A stretch of DNA of 64,000 bases from Motiliproteus sp965230735 (GTDB lineage: Bacteria; Pseudomonadota; Gammaproteobacteria; Pseudomonadales; Balneatricaceae): the NCBI RefSeq assembly GCF_965230735.1, contig NZ_OZ246016.1:1736001-1800000 (forward strand), given 5' to 3'. Below are positions 17,810-25,599 of the stretch, piece after piece. Under the pieces are notes generated by a model. It worked only from the letters and a program-made list of their open reading frames with translations, did no database searches and was not told the DNA's origin. Both the position numbers and the translations under genes were made by a program. Numbering within the stretch: the stretch's first letter is position 1; the number at the start of each line of letters is the position of its first letter.

Positions 17810-18280
17810 ATGGGTATGTTTGTTCGGGCCAGTCTGGGACTGTTGATAGTGTTGTTGCTGGGCGGCTGCGATACCATGAAGTACTACTACAACCAGGCTC
17901 AGAACAACCGCCAGGAAGAAGCCGAGTACAGCTCGGTCCCCCAGATAGATCCCTCTCCGAGGATTATCTCTGCGACCGGTTACGCGCCGATCAGCCTGCA
18001 GCCGGGTCAGACCCGTGAACAGAAGATGCTGATGGCGATGCGGGCTTCCAAGTTGCGCGCTTATCAAGAATTGACCGCCATCGTTCATGGTCAGCATCTG
18101 TTCGGCACCAACCAGGTTCGTGACATGGTGGTTCAGAATGATCAGTTCAATGCTGCGGTGGGCGGTATCATTCGTGGTGCTCGCGTTGTAAAAAGCTATC
18201 CGATTCAGAAAGATACCTATGCGACCATTCTGGAATTGGATATCCGGGATGTGCAGCGTGCCTATATCGACATGCAGTAG
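17810..18280 (+). CDS. flgP: flagellar lipoprotein FlgP (LPP20 family)
   Basis: A 156-residue lipoprotein with lipobox LLGGC (Cys20) and an LPP20/TPM-like domain: ATGYAPIS, then a run of helix containing AMRASKLRAYQELTAIVHGQ, then a strand VVKSYPIQKDTYATILELDI. This matches FlgP, which forms outer-membrane discs or rings around the flagellar motor of Vibrio and Campylobacter. It is the second gene of the flgO-flgP unit. A short unknown ORF follows. Confidence 0.92.
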   Translation: MGMFVRASLGLLIVLLLGGCDTMKYYYNQAQNNRQEEAEYSSVPQIDPSPRIISATGYAPISLQPGQTREQKMLMAMRASKLRAYQELTAIVHGQHLFGTNQVRDMVVQNDQFNAAVGGIIRGARVVKSYPIQKDTYATILELDIRDVQRAYIDMQ

Positions 18281-18452
18281 CCCACCGAACACGGCTTGTT
18301 ATTTAGGGTGTATTTTGCGCTTCGAATAAAAGCCGATTAAAATTGTTTGCGCTACCCACCGATTGATTGAGTGGGTTGCTCTAACTTCTATCCGCGCGGA
18401 TGACTCAGAGTCGATGGATCGACGCGGCTTGCGGCAACAGGGAGGTTGCGTT

Positions 18453-18653
18453 ATGACCTTGCAAAGATTACGTCATCAGATGGAAAGCGATGTGGACTAT
18501 CTGCGTTGGCGTGCCCGTACCCATCATCAGTCCGACCTGGAGCTGATGTCTCATTTTTCCGATATGGCCGATAGCTATCGCCGACTGGTGCCCGAAGATC
18601 AGCGTGCCCAGTTTGAAGAGGTGATCGAGCGATACCGCGCCCAGCTGACTTGA
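18453..18653 (+). CDS. small helical protein of unknown function, downstream of flgP
   Basis: A 66-residue acidic-basic protein, almost all helix, with no membrane segment, no signal peptide and no family I recognise. I chose the ATG at 18453 because AGGGAGG lies 7 bases before it; a longer version starting at 18363 has no such site. It begins 172 bases after flgP on the same strand, so it may belong to the flagellar unit or be independent. A hairpin CCCAC...GTGGG at about 18355-18374 lies between them. Confidence 0.65.
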   Translation: MTLQRLRHQMESDVDYLRWRARTHHQSDLELMSHFSDMADSYRRLVPEDQRAQFEEVIERYRAQLT

Positions 18654-18702
18654 AGCGACTAACGCCTATCAAAAACTAACGCCTTTCAAATTAGGTGCAG
18701 AT

Positions 18703-18727
18703 AAAAAAAGCCCCGCGAAAGCGGGGC
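18703..18727 (-). terminator. Rho-independent terminator after znuA
   Basis: A 7-bp GC-rich stem GCCCCGC with a GAAA tetraloop (18710-18727), followed on the minus strand by seven T residues. It is a strong terminator placed 85 bases after the znuA stop and may also work weakly in the other direction. Confidence 0.93.
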
Positions 18728-18811
18728 TAACAAACGAAGGAGAGATGCACGGCCATGTGCCTCTGCTTCCTGTGACTGGGTCGCTCAGTCAAAGTTCCGT
18801 TGACGGCTAAA

Positions 18812-19891
18812 TTATTTGTCGGACTGACCCAAACAGGCTTCAAAGTCGGCCGCCATCTGCTCCAGAAAACGCAGGTAGCCCTTAGGGCCTTGCGCTACCT
18901 GGCCACCCATCGGATCCAGTACGCCACTGTCTACATCGGTTCCCTCGATTAGGTTCCTTACCAAGGGCGAGGGGAATTGCGGCTCGCTGAATACGCAGAC
19001 CGCTTCATGCTTGATCAGACGCTCACGAATTTCTGCCGCATGCTTTGCTCCAGGGCTGCGCTCAGGGCTGATCGTGATGGCGCCCAGGTGACTGAGTCCG
19101 TAGTGGGCCTCAAAACGGTTATAGGCGTCGTGGAAGACGAAGTAACCCTTGTCAGCCAGGGGCTCCAAACGCTGTTTCAACTGTTTATCCAGCTGTTCCA
19201 GTTCGGTCAGAAACGCAGCCAGATTTTGCTGGTACCTGGGGCGGTTTTTCGGATCTGCCTGACTGAGTGTCTCGGCAACCAGCTTGGCTATGCGCTCGCC
19301 TTCATGGGGATCAAGCCACAGGTGCAGGTCTTCACCGTGATCGTGGTGGTGGCCATCATGGCTGGCCGATTCCTGAGCGTGGTCGTCATGATCGCTCTCC
19401 TCGTGTTCCGCATGTTCCTTATGGGCCTCATGATCGTCGTGAGCATGCTCTTCATCGTGAGAACCGTGCTCTTTGTGCTCCTCGTGCTCGTCATGATCCT
19501 GATGGGCTTCGTGTTCTTCGTGAGCCTCATGTTCATCATGCTTCTGGTGCAGCGCCTCGCTATCCAGAGCGCCTTCGGCCAGGGTCACCAGCACCGTGTG
19601 ATCATCAAGTTGGGCCAGGGGCTTGTTCAGTGCCATCTCCATCTCCGGGCCGATCCAGAAAATCACATCGGCCTGCTGGATGGTCCGTCGCTGGGATGGT
19701 TTCAGCTGGAAATCATGGGGCGAGGTGTTCGCCGGCAACAGCAGTTTGGGTTCCACGACGCCGTCGGTAATTTCGGCGACCAGGAGCTTAATCGGCTGGA
19801 TGGTGGCGACGACGTCCAAGGCTCTTGCCTGGACAGAAAAAAGGCTAAAGACCGCCGTCAGTAACAGAGCGGCAACAGAAAAATGCGGCAT
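18812..19891 (-). CDS. znuA: zinc ABC transporter substrate-binding protein ZnuA
   Basis: A 359-residue periplasmic cluster-9 binding protein. A signal peptide (about 1-24) precedes VVATIQPIKLLVAEI. Zinc ligands typical of ZnuA are His58 (in TSPHDFQL), a His in DLHLWLDP and one in FVFHDAYNRFE. Between them is a very long His/Glu/Asp-rich loop of roughly 75 residues (about 114-190), longer than in most ZnuA proteins, which should act as a zinc-gathering or zinc-level sensing loop. The gene stands alone: znuB and znuC are not adjacent. A Zur-box-like palindrome lies about 75 bases upstream, which supports zinc-repressed control. Confidence 0.95.
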   Translation of the reverse strand: MPHFSVAALLLTAVFSLFSVQARALDVVATIQPIKLLVAEITDGVVEPKLLLPANTSPHDFQLKPSQRRTIQQADVIFWIGPEMEMALNKPLAQLDDHTVLVTLAEGALDSEALHQKHDEHEAHEEHEAHQDHDEHEEHKEHGSHDEEHAHDDHEAHKEHAEHEESDHDDHAQESASHDGHHHDHGEDLHLWLDPHEGERIAKLVAETLSQADPKNRPRYQQNLAAFLTELEQLDKQLKQRLEPLADKGYFVFHDAYNRFEAHYGLSHLGAITISPERSPGAKHAAEIRERLIKHEAVCVFSEPQFPSPLVRNLIEGTDVDSGVLDPMGGQVAQGPKGYLRFLEQMAADFEACLGQSDK

Positions 19892-19965
19892 GGTTTGGGT
19901 TCAGTTTGTTGATAGTTGGGTTTTGGATTGGCGCTGAAATTTGAGAAAAACTCAGCGAGCTGTAT

Positions 19966-19988
19966 GTAATGTTATAGTGTAACCAAAT
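19966..19988. promoter_or_regulatory. Zur-box-like operator upstream of znuA
   Basis: The 23-base element contains ATGTTATAGTGTAACCAAAT, close to the gammaproteobacterial Zur consensus G-A-A-A-T-G-T-T-A-T-A-N-T-A-T-A-A-C, with most of the dyad kept. It sits between divergent znuA and gltX. It probably represses znuA when zinc is plentiful. Confidence 0.75.
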
Positions 19989-20010
19989 TGGAGTCGTAGA
20001 CAACCATCCA

Positions 20011-20041
20011 TTGGCATTGCTTTGTCCGGCTCCGCTATAAT
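20011..20041 (+). promoter_or_regulatory. sigma-70 promoter of gltX
   Basis: A perfect -10 box TATAAT is at 20036-20041, with a TTGGCA-like -35 box at 20011-20016 (19-base spacer). It is placed about 40 bases before the gltX start. Confidence 0.65.
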
Positions 20042-20082
20042 GCGCCTCCTTTAATGTTTCTAGTCACGGAATCTGTCCAGAT

Positions 20083-21570
20083 ATGACCGTTCGTACTCGT
20101 ATTGCCCCGTCTCCTACCGGTGATCCGCATGTAGGTACCGCTTATATTGCGCTGTTTAACCTGGCGTTTGCCCGCCAGCAAGGCGGAGAGTTTATTCTCC
20201 GGATCGAAGACACCGACCAGGCCCGGAGTACTTCGGAGTCTGAGCAGATGATTCTGGACTCGATGCGCTGGCTGGGGCTGGAATGGGATGAGGGACCGGA
20301 TGTCGGTGGCCCCCATGGTCCCTACCGTCAGAGTGAGCGTAGTGAAATCTATGCGGAGCATACTCAGCAGTTGCTGGACAAGGGCCATGCTTTCCGTTGT
20401 TTCTGTAGTTCCGAGCGGCTGGATGAGCTGCGCAAAGAACAGATGGCCAACAAGCAGCAGCTGGGCTACGACGGGCACTGCCTGCACCTGTCCGAAGAGG
20501 AGGTCTCCCGTCGCGTAGAAAGTGGTGAGCCCCATGTGGTCCGGATGAAGGTGCCTCGCGAAGGGGTTTGTACCTTCAATGACATGCTGCGCGGCCAGAT
20601 CGAGATCGACTGGACCCAGGTCGACATGCAGGTGTTGATGAAGGCCGACGGCATGCCGACCTACCACCTGGCCAACGTGGTCGATGATCACCTGATGAAG
20701 ATCACCCATGTGCTGCGGGGCGAGGAGTGGATCAATTCGGCGCCCAAGCACCAGTTGCTGTATGAGTACTTTGGCTGGGAGATGCCGCATCTGTGTCATA
20801 TGCCGCTGCTGCGTAACCCGGACAAGAGCAAGCTCAGTAAGCGTAAGAATCCGACCAGTATCCTGTATTACCAGCGCATGGGCTTTATGCCTGAGGCGTT
20901 GCTCAACTATCTCGGTCGGATGGGCTGGTCGATGCCCGATGAGCGGGAAAAATTCAGCCGTCAGGAGATGTTTGACGCCTTTGATATTCAACGCGTCTCG
21001 CTGGGCGGACCGGTATTCGATACCGAAAAACTCCGTTGGCTCAACGGCCTGTGGATTCGTGAAGGGCTGGATGCCGAAGCGTTCGCCGAGCGGGTCAAGG
21101 AATGGGCTCTGAATCGTGACTACCTGATGCCGATCATTCCGCTGATTCAGCCGCGAGTGGAGACCTTCTCCGACGTGGTGCCGCTGGCCGGCTTCTTTAT
21201 GGCTGGAATGCTGGATCTGGACGAAGAGCAGTTCGTCCACAAGAGCCTGGAGCCGGAGCAGGTTCGTAAGGTGCTGCAATACGCACTCTGGGATCTGGAG
21301 GCGCTTCGCCACTGGAATAAGGATGCCATTTTCCAGACCCTGAACGGCCTGTCCAAGGCGATGGATCTTAAGATTCGGGATCTGTTGGCGCCGTTGTTTG
21401 TGGCTGTATCAGGCAGCGCTGCGTCGGTTTCTGTGATCGAATCGATGGCCTTGTTGGGTCCGGATCTGAGCCGTGCCAGAGTCCGCCACGCACTGGGTAT
21501 CGTCGGCGGCCCTTCCAAGAAAGAAGCCAAGCGCTGGGAAAAAGAATATCGCGCGCTTGAGCGTCCCTGA
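20083..21570 (+). CDS. gltX: glutamyl-tRNA synthetase
   Basis: A 495-residue class I aminoacyl-tRNA synthetase that charges tRNA-Glu in the cytosol. The HIGH-type motif is APSPTGDPHVGTAY near residues 8-21, the KMSKS motif is KLSKRK in the sequence DKSKLSKRKNP, and the anticodon-binding domain fills the C-terminal third. The sequence is close to the Pseudomonas enzyme throughout. It is a single-gene unit with a good promoter and a terminator after it. Residues CFCSSE around 105-110 keep two of the Cys of the zinc-like region. Confidence 0.97.
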   Translation: MTVRTRIAPSPTGDPHVGTAYIALFNLAFARQQGGEFILRIEDTDQARSTSESEQMILDSMRWLGLEWDEGPDVGGPHGPYRQSERSEIYAEHTQQLLDKGHAFRCFCSSERLDELRKEQMANKQQLGYDGHCLHLSEEEVSRRVESGEPHVVRMKVPREGVCTFNDMLRGQIEIDWTQVDMQVLMKADGMPTYHLANVVDDHLMKITHVLRGEEWINSAPKHQLLYEYFGWEMPHLCHMPLLRNPDKSKLSKRKNPTSILYYQRMGFMPEALLNYLGRMGWSMPDEREKFSRQEMFDAFDIQRVSLGGPVFDTEKLRWLNGLWIREGLDAEAFAERVKEWALNRDYLMPIIPLIQPRVETFSDVVPLAGFFMAGMLDLDEEQFVHKSLEPEQVRKVLQYALWDLEALRHWNKDAIFQTLNGLSKAMDLKIRDLLAPLFVAVSGSAASVSVIESMALLGPDLSRARVRHALGIVGGPSKKEAKRWEKEYRALERP

Positions 21571-21614
21571 CATAATTTCGTCACCAAAGTACGCTTTCAT
21601 CTACACTTATCTGA

Positions 21615-21644
21615 GGCTCCGGGGTTTTTCTCCGGGGCCCTTTT
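21615..21644 (+). terminator. Rho-independent terminator after gltX
   Basis: An 8-bp stem GGCTCCGG pairing with CCGGGGCC across a 9-base loop, followed by TTTT at 21641-21644. It lies 45 bases after the gltX stop. Confidence 0.9.
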
Positions 21645-21708
21645 GTGTGCTTGACACCGTAGGAGCTCCAGTGCGAGGCTCTTAGTTTTCCGTTGTTGGG
21701 AGTCGGAT

Positions 21709-22197
21709 TTGGATATCAACCAGGAAGTAGAGTTCTTACGTAGTATTCCTATGCTGTCTAAGCTGGATGACTCCAAGCTCAAACTGTTGGCCTTTACCAG
21801 TCGCCTGGTTGAATACCGGGGTGGGGACTATCTGTTCCGTAAGGATGATCCCGCCGATGATGTCTACCTGATCATGCAGGGGGAGGCCGAGGTGATGGCC
21901 AAACCCGACTGTGACGGAGAAGCCTGTACCGAGAAAGTGATACTGACCCGTACCTCGGGGGATCTAATCGGTGAGATGGCGGTTATTTCAAAACAGGGGC
22001 GCAGTGCTGCAATTCGAGCGCGGGATGGGCTGAAAGTACTGCGTATCGAAGGTGATATGTTCGTCAAGTTGCTGACCAGCAATTCTGACGTTGCCCTGGA
22101 TGTCATGCGCCAGTTATCGGATAAATTGGCCGAAGCGCAGGAGACCAATAACCTGCTGCAACGCCAACTGGCCACTCAGGTGTGTGGAGGCCCTTAG
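21709..22197 (+). CDS. cyclic nucleotide-binding domain protein
   Basis: A 162-residue protein that is essentially a single cNMP-binding domain followed by a short C-terminal helix (about 135-155). The phosphate-binding cassette GEMAVISKQGRSAAIRA keeps both the Glu and the Arg that hold cAMP in CRP-type domains, so it should bind a cyclic nucleotide. No DNA-binding domain is attached, so it is not a CRP. A loop with two Cys residues (CDGEAC, about 68-73) is unusual. The start is a TTG at 21709 with GGGAG upstream. Its stop is directly followed by the next start, and a membrane adenylate cyclase is encoded convergently beside them, so all three may work in cAMP signalling. Confidence 0.85.
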   Translation: MDINQEVEFLRSIPMLSKLDDSKLKLLAFTSRLVEYRGGDYLFRKDDPADDVYLIMQGEAEVMAKPDCDGEACTEKVILTRTSGDLIGEMAVISKQGRSAAIRARDGLKVLRIEGDMFVKLLTSNSDVALDVMRQLSDKLAEAQETNNLLQRQLATQVCGGP

Positions 22198-22860
22198 ATG
22201 GATGCCTGTCGTTTCAGCCAATTGTGGATGCGCAACCTCAACCCCGACCAGGAGTCGGATGGCGAGGTGGTCTTCGACCGTCTGAAGGCCAATTACAGTG
22301 AGCCTTGTCGGCGTTACCACGATGGAAGTCATATCGAGCAGTGTCTGCTGTGGCTGGATCGATACCGTCATACGATTGATGATCCGGATGCGATAGAACT
22401 GGCGATCTGGTTCCACGATGCCTGCTACGGACCGGATCCCAAGGGGCATGAAGAGCGCGGCGCCTTGTTGTTGCGGGAGCTGGCACAGGGACGAATGGCG
22501 CCGGAGCGGCTGGAAAAGATCTGCACCATGATCGCGCTGACCACCCATCAGACACCGGTAGAAGATCCGGAGCAGGCGTTGATGCTGGATATCGATTTGG
22601 CCAGCTTTGCCCGCCCCTGGGCGGAATACCTGCGTGATACCGTGCGCTGCCACGAGGAAAGACAGCTGATCAATCCCGTCTGTGACTATCGTGCTCAGCT
22701 GGAATTTTTACGTGAGCTGATCCGGCGACCGCAGCTTTACCATCATGCCCAGTTTCGAGCCGATCACGAGCCGGCAGCGAGACAGAACATTATCCAGCTG
22801 ATTGAACTGCTGGAAGCCCGGCCCGAATGTCAGGATCCCCCTGAAACCCTAGCCGGTTAA
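22198..22860 (+). CDS. predicted metal-dependent HD-superfamily hydrolase
   Basis: A 220-residue soluble HD-domain protein of the COG4339 type. The metal-binding pattern is visible: R-R-Y-H-D-G-S-H (about 38-45), W-F-H-D-A-C-Y (about 71-77), and a later D-I-D. These proteins are presumed phosphohydrolases, but no substrate is established. The ATG follows the stop of the cNMP-binding gene without a gap, so the pair is co-translated. An HD hydrolase next to a cNMP-binding protein could be a phosphodiesterase-like partner, but that is speculation. It ends convergently with the adenylate cyclase gene, overlapping by 4 bases. Confidence 0.82.
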   Translation: MDACRFSQLWMRNLNPDQESDGEVVFDRLKANYSEPCRRYHDGSHIEQCLLWLDRYRHTIDDPDAIELAIWFHDACYGPDPKGHEERGALLLRELAQGRMAPERLEKICTMIALTTHQTPVEDPEQALMLDIDLASFARPWAEYLRDTVRCHEERQLINPVCDYRAQLEFLRELIRRPQLYHHAQFRADHEPAARQNIIQLIELLEARPECQDPPETLAG

Positions 22861-24224
22861 TTCGTAGTCGTTGCGGGTTTCACCGAATAGATCTGGGTGA
22901 TGGCATCCCGTCCTTTTACTTTTACCTCGCCTTCGGGGCTGAACTCGAACATGCCGTCACGACAGGCCAGGCGAGTGTCGCGAGATACCAGGATGTTACT
23001 GCCGATCTGTTTATTATGCTGTTCCAGTCGGGCTGCCAGATTGACGGCATCACCATGGACGGTATAGATCAGCCGGTTCTGTGATCCCATCATTCCACCA
23101 ACGACTTCGCCGCTGTTGATGCCGATGCGACTGCTTAATTTGAGCTGCTGGTCGCCGAAGCGGGCTTGTTCAAGCCGTTGTTGAATCTCCAGCGCGGTTT
23201 TGATCGCACACTCGGAACTGTTGTGCCCTTCGTGGGACTGTTCGAAGCTGGCGAGAATCGCGTCCCCTTGGAATTGATTGATGGTCCCGCCATTGCGCTC
23301 CATGATCGCCCCGACTTCGGTGAAGTAATCGTTCAGGGTTGAAACCACCTCTTCCGGGGTGAACTTTTCACTCATCGTGGTGAAATTGGCGATATCGATA
23401 AACAGGATGCCGGCCTGATAACGGCTGGCCTGGCCGGCTTGGGGGGCGTCGTCGCTGTGGCTGAGGCCATGCAGCACCTGATCGGGTACGAAGTGGGACA
23501 GATCTTCAGCCATCCGGGTTTCAATAATGGAGTTCAGCAGCAGTCGTTTGCTGCGGTGAACGGCAGTGGCCAGCACCAGTGTCACGATCAGCATGCTGAT
23601 AATTTTGTCGAATTCGGCACCGAGCAGCATGCTGTTTGACGTCAGATACTGAACATAGTCTTTGGTCACCATGGTGTTACCGGGATCGGCGGTAAACACA
23701 TACAGAATCATCAGCAGCCAGCCGAAAATAGCCGAGCCGCCGGCAAACAGGATGAACTTGACCTCGAAGCGTAGTGTCCGCAGCGCGATAAAGATAAACA
23801 CGTACAGCAGGGTAGGGGCTTTCAGGTAGAACGAGGGCGGTTGCATGTACTGCAGATGAAAACTCCAGATTAAAACGTAAATGAGCGCCATGTCGACGGC
23901 GATCGAAAGGTAGGTGAACCAATCCGGCGGCAGGCGCCGGTAACAGACGTACAGGTGCAGCACGGTGAACAAGAAGTAGGCGCCCAGTACCCAGGGGACC
24001 GGTGCAAATTCGGCCTCGGAGGTGAAGGTTTTAGGGGCCAGCGAATAGAGTAGTGAGAAAGTGACCACCACGAAGAACTGAACCCAGGCCACCAGGCGTT
24101 CACTACCGGCCTGATGCTTTATCAGCGACTGTTTCAGACGACCGGTCAGCTGGCTGGCTCGGGTAGGAGGCTTACGTGCGTGCAGGTCCGTTTGCGGTTT
24201 GGTGTTTTCCGGGTTGAGGGTCAT
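22857..24224 (-). CDS. membrane adenylate/guanylate cyclase (class III)
   Basis: A 455-residue cyclase. An N-terminal cytosolic tail (about 1-40) is followed by six or so hydrophobic helices to about residue 225, resembling a MASE-type sensory membrane region. A class III cyclase domain follows from about 265. It has the metal-binding Asp in ILFIDIANFTTMSE and the second Asp in FQGDAILASFE, plus SRIGINSGEVVGG and YTVHGDAVNLAARLE. It should make cAMP (or cGMP) in response to a membrane or periplasmic cue. It is divergent from the glycosyltransferase cluster and convergent with the cNMP-binding/HD pair. Confidence 0.92.
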   Translation of the reverse strand: MTLNPENTKPQTDLHARKPPTRASQLTGRLKQSLIKHQAGSERLVAWVQFFVVVTFSLLYSLAPKTFTSEAEFAPVPWVLGAYFLFTVLHLYVCYRRLPPDWFTYLSIAVDMALIYVLIWSFHLQYMQPPSFYLKAPTLLYVFIFIALRTLRFEVKFILFAGGSAIFGWLLMILYVFTADPGNTMVTKDYVQYLTSNSMLLGAEFDKIISMLIVTLVLATAVHRSKRLLLNSIIETRMAEDLSHFVPDQVLHGLSHSDDAPQAGQASRYQAGILFIDIANFTTMSEKFTPEEVVSTLNDYFTEVGAIMERNGGTINQFQGDAILASFEQSHEGHNSSECAIKTALEIQQRLEQARFGDQQLKLSSRIGINSGEVVGGMMGSQNRLIYTVHGDAVNLAARLEQHNKQIGSNILVSRDTRLACRDGMFEFSPEGEVKVKGRDAITQIYSVKPATTTN

Positions 24225-24384
24225 GGTAACTTCCGTACGCTATATGGTGCTCAGCTTAGACGATAGAGCTGGGTGGATGTTACTGTTCTTATAGTGGTTT
24301 TATGCAACTGTATCCTGAATTGTGCAGTGCGGGGGCCGATTGTAAAGGCCCGATTGATCCACTAAGATTGCCGTTTCTCTGTGG

Positions 24385-25599
24385 ATGGAATGCAGTAAGA
24401 TGGCCGATTTGCCACTGCCGGATAAGCTCGACAACGCCCGGGTGCTGATCTACAGCCACGACACCTTTGGTTTGGGGCATCTGCGCCGCTGTCGCACCCT
24501 GGCTCATGCCTTGGTGGAGCAGTACAAGGGGCTGTCGGTTTTGATTCTAACCGGGTCTCCCATCATTGGTCGCTTCGACTTCAAGGCCCGCGTCGACTTT
24601 GTTCGTATTCCCGGCGTCATCAAACTTCACAATGGCGAGTATACCTCGCTGGGACTCCATATCGATCTTCAGCATACCCTGAAGATGCGTGAATCGATTA
24701 TTCTGCATACCGCCGAGGCGTTCGAACCGGACCTGTTTCTGGTCGATAAAGAGCCCCTGGGACTGAAAGGCGAAGTGGAAAGCACCCTCAAGCTGTTAAA
24801 GCAGAAAGGGGTGGCCACGGTGCTGGGTATTCGCGATGTCCTTGATGCGCCTCACTTGTTACGGCCGGAGTGGGAGGCCAAAGGTGCCGGCGCCGCGTTG
24901 CAGGAATACTACGACGAGGTCTGGGTATACGGCGACCGTTCCATGGGTAATCCGCTGGACGGGCTGGAGTTACCTCCGCAGGTTGAGCAGATGACCCATT
25001 ACACCGGTTACCTGCAGCGCGAAGTTCCCGAAACGCTCGCCTCTAAACATCTGCTGGAGCTGCCGGATGACTACCTGTTGATCACCCCGGGTGGTGGCGG
25101 AGACGGGGTCGAGATGGTCGACTGGGTGCTGCGCGCTTATGAGCTTGACGCCCAGAGCCTGCCCCATGGTCTGTTTGTGCTTGGCCCTTTTATGGCGCTG
25201 GCTGAGCAACAGGCGTTCCGTGAGCGGATCAATCAGATCGAAAACGCCAGTTTGGTTACCTTCGACAACCTGATGGAGTCCCTGATCGACAGGGCTTCGG
25301 CGGTCGTTGCGATGGGGGGCTACAACACCTTCTGCGAGATCCTGTCGTTCAACAAACCGGCGCTGCTGATTCCACGTACCCGTCCCCGCGAAGAGCAGTT
25401 GATCCGGGCCGAGAAAGCCAGTGCACTGGGGCTGGTCAGCCTGCTGGATCCGCGCAAGGGGATCGATGCCGCTGATATGCATCGAGCACTGCGGACCTTG
25501 CTGGAGCAATCGCCGCCCCGCGAGTTGGTGGCGGAATGTTTTCTAAACGGGCTGGATAAGGTCTGTCAGCGAGCACTGGCGCTGATGTCGCGACGATGA
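24385..25599 (+). CDS. MurG-like glycosyltransferase (COG4671 type), first of two paralogues
   Basis: A 404-residue two-domain GT-B protein. The N-terminal half begins with ARVLIYSHDTFGLGHLRRCRT, where the GxGH loop is typical of MurG-like enzymes. The C-terminal half has a Gly-rich ITPGGGGDGVEM segment and the nucleotide-sugar-binding motif AMGGYNTFCEIL near residues 310-321. No signal peptide or membrane span is visible. Acceptor and donor sugars are unknown. It overlaps the next gene by 4 bases (ATGA). Two starts are possible, 24385 and an ATG at 24400; neither has a strong ribosome-binding site. It is the first gene of a cluster that also contains a second copy, a deacetylase, two more glycosyltransferases and an ABC protein. 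Confidence 0.83.
   Translation: MECSKMADLPLPDKLDNARVLIYSHDTFGLGHLRRCRTLAHALVEQYKGLSVLILTGSPIIGRFDFKARVDFVRIPGVIKLHNGEYTSLGLHIDLQHTLKMRESIILHTAEAFEPDLFLVDKEPLGLKGEVESTLKLLKQKGVATVLGIRDVLDAPHLLRPEWEAKGAGAALQEYYDEVWVYGDRSMGNPLDGLELPPQVEQMTHYTGYLQREVPETLASKHLLELPDDYLLITPGGGGDGVEMVDWVLRAYELDAQSLPHGLFVLGPFMALAEQQAFRERINQIENASLVTFDNLMESLIDRASAVVAMGGYNTFCEILSFNKPALLIPRTRPREEQLIRAEKASALGLVSLLDPRKGIDAADMHRALRTLLEQSPPRELVAECFLNGLDKVCQRALALMSRR

Noticed and set aside
20035..21312. A 425-residue frame antisense to gltX
   Set aside because: gltX is certain and the opposite frame has a His/Gln/Leu-rich composition typical of a shadow.
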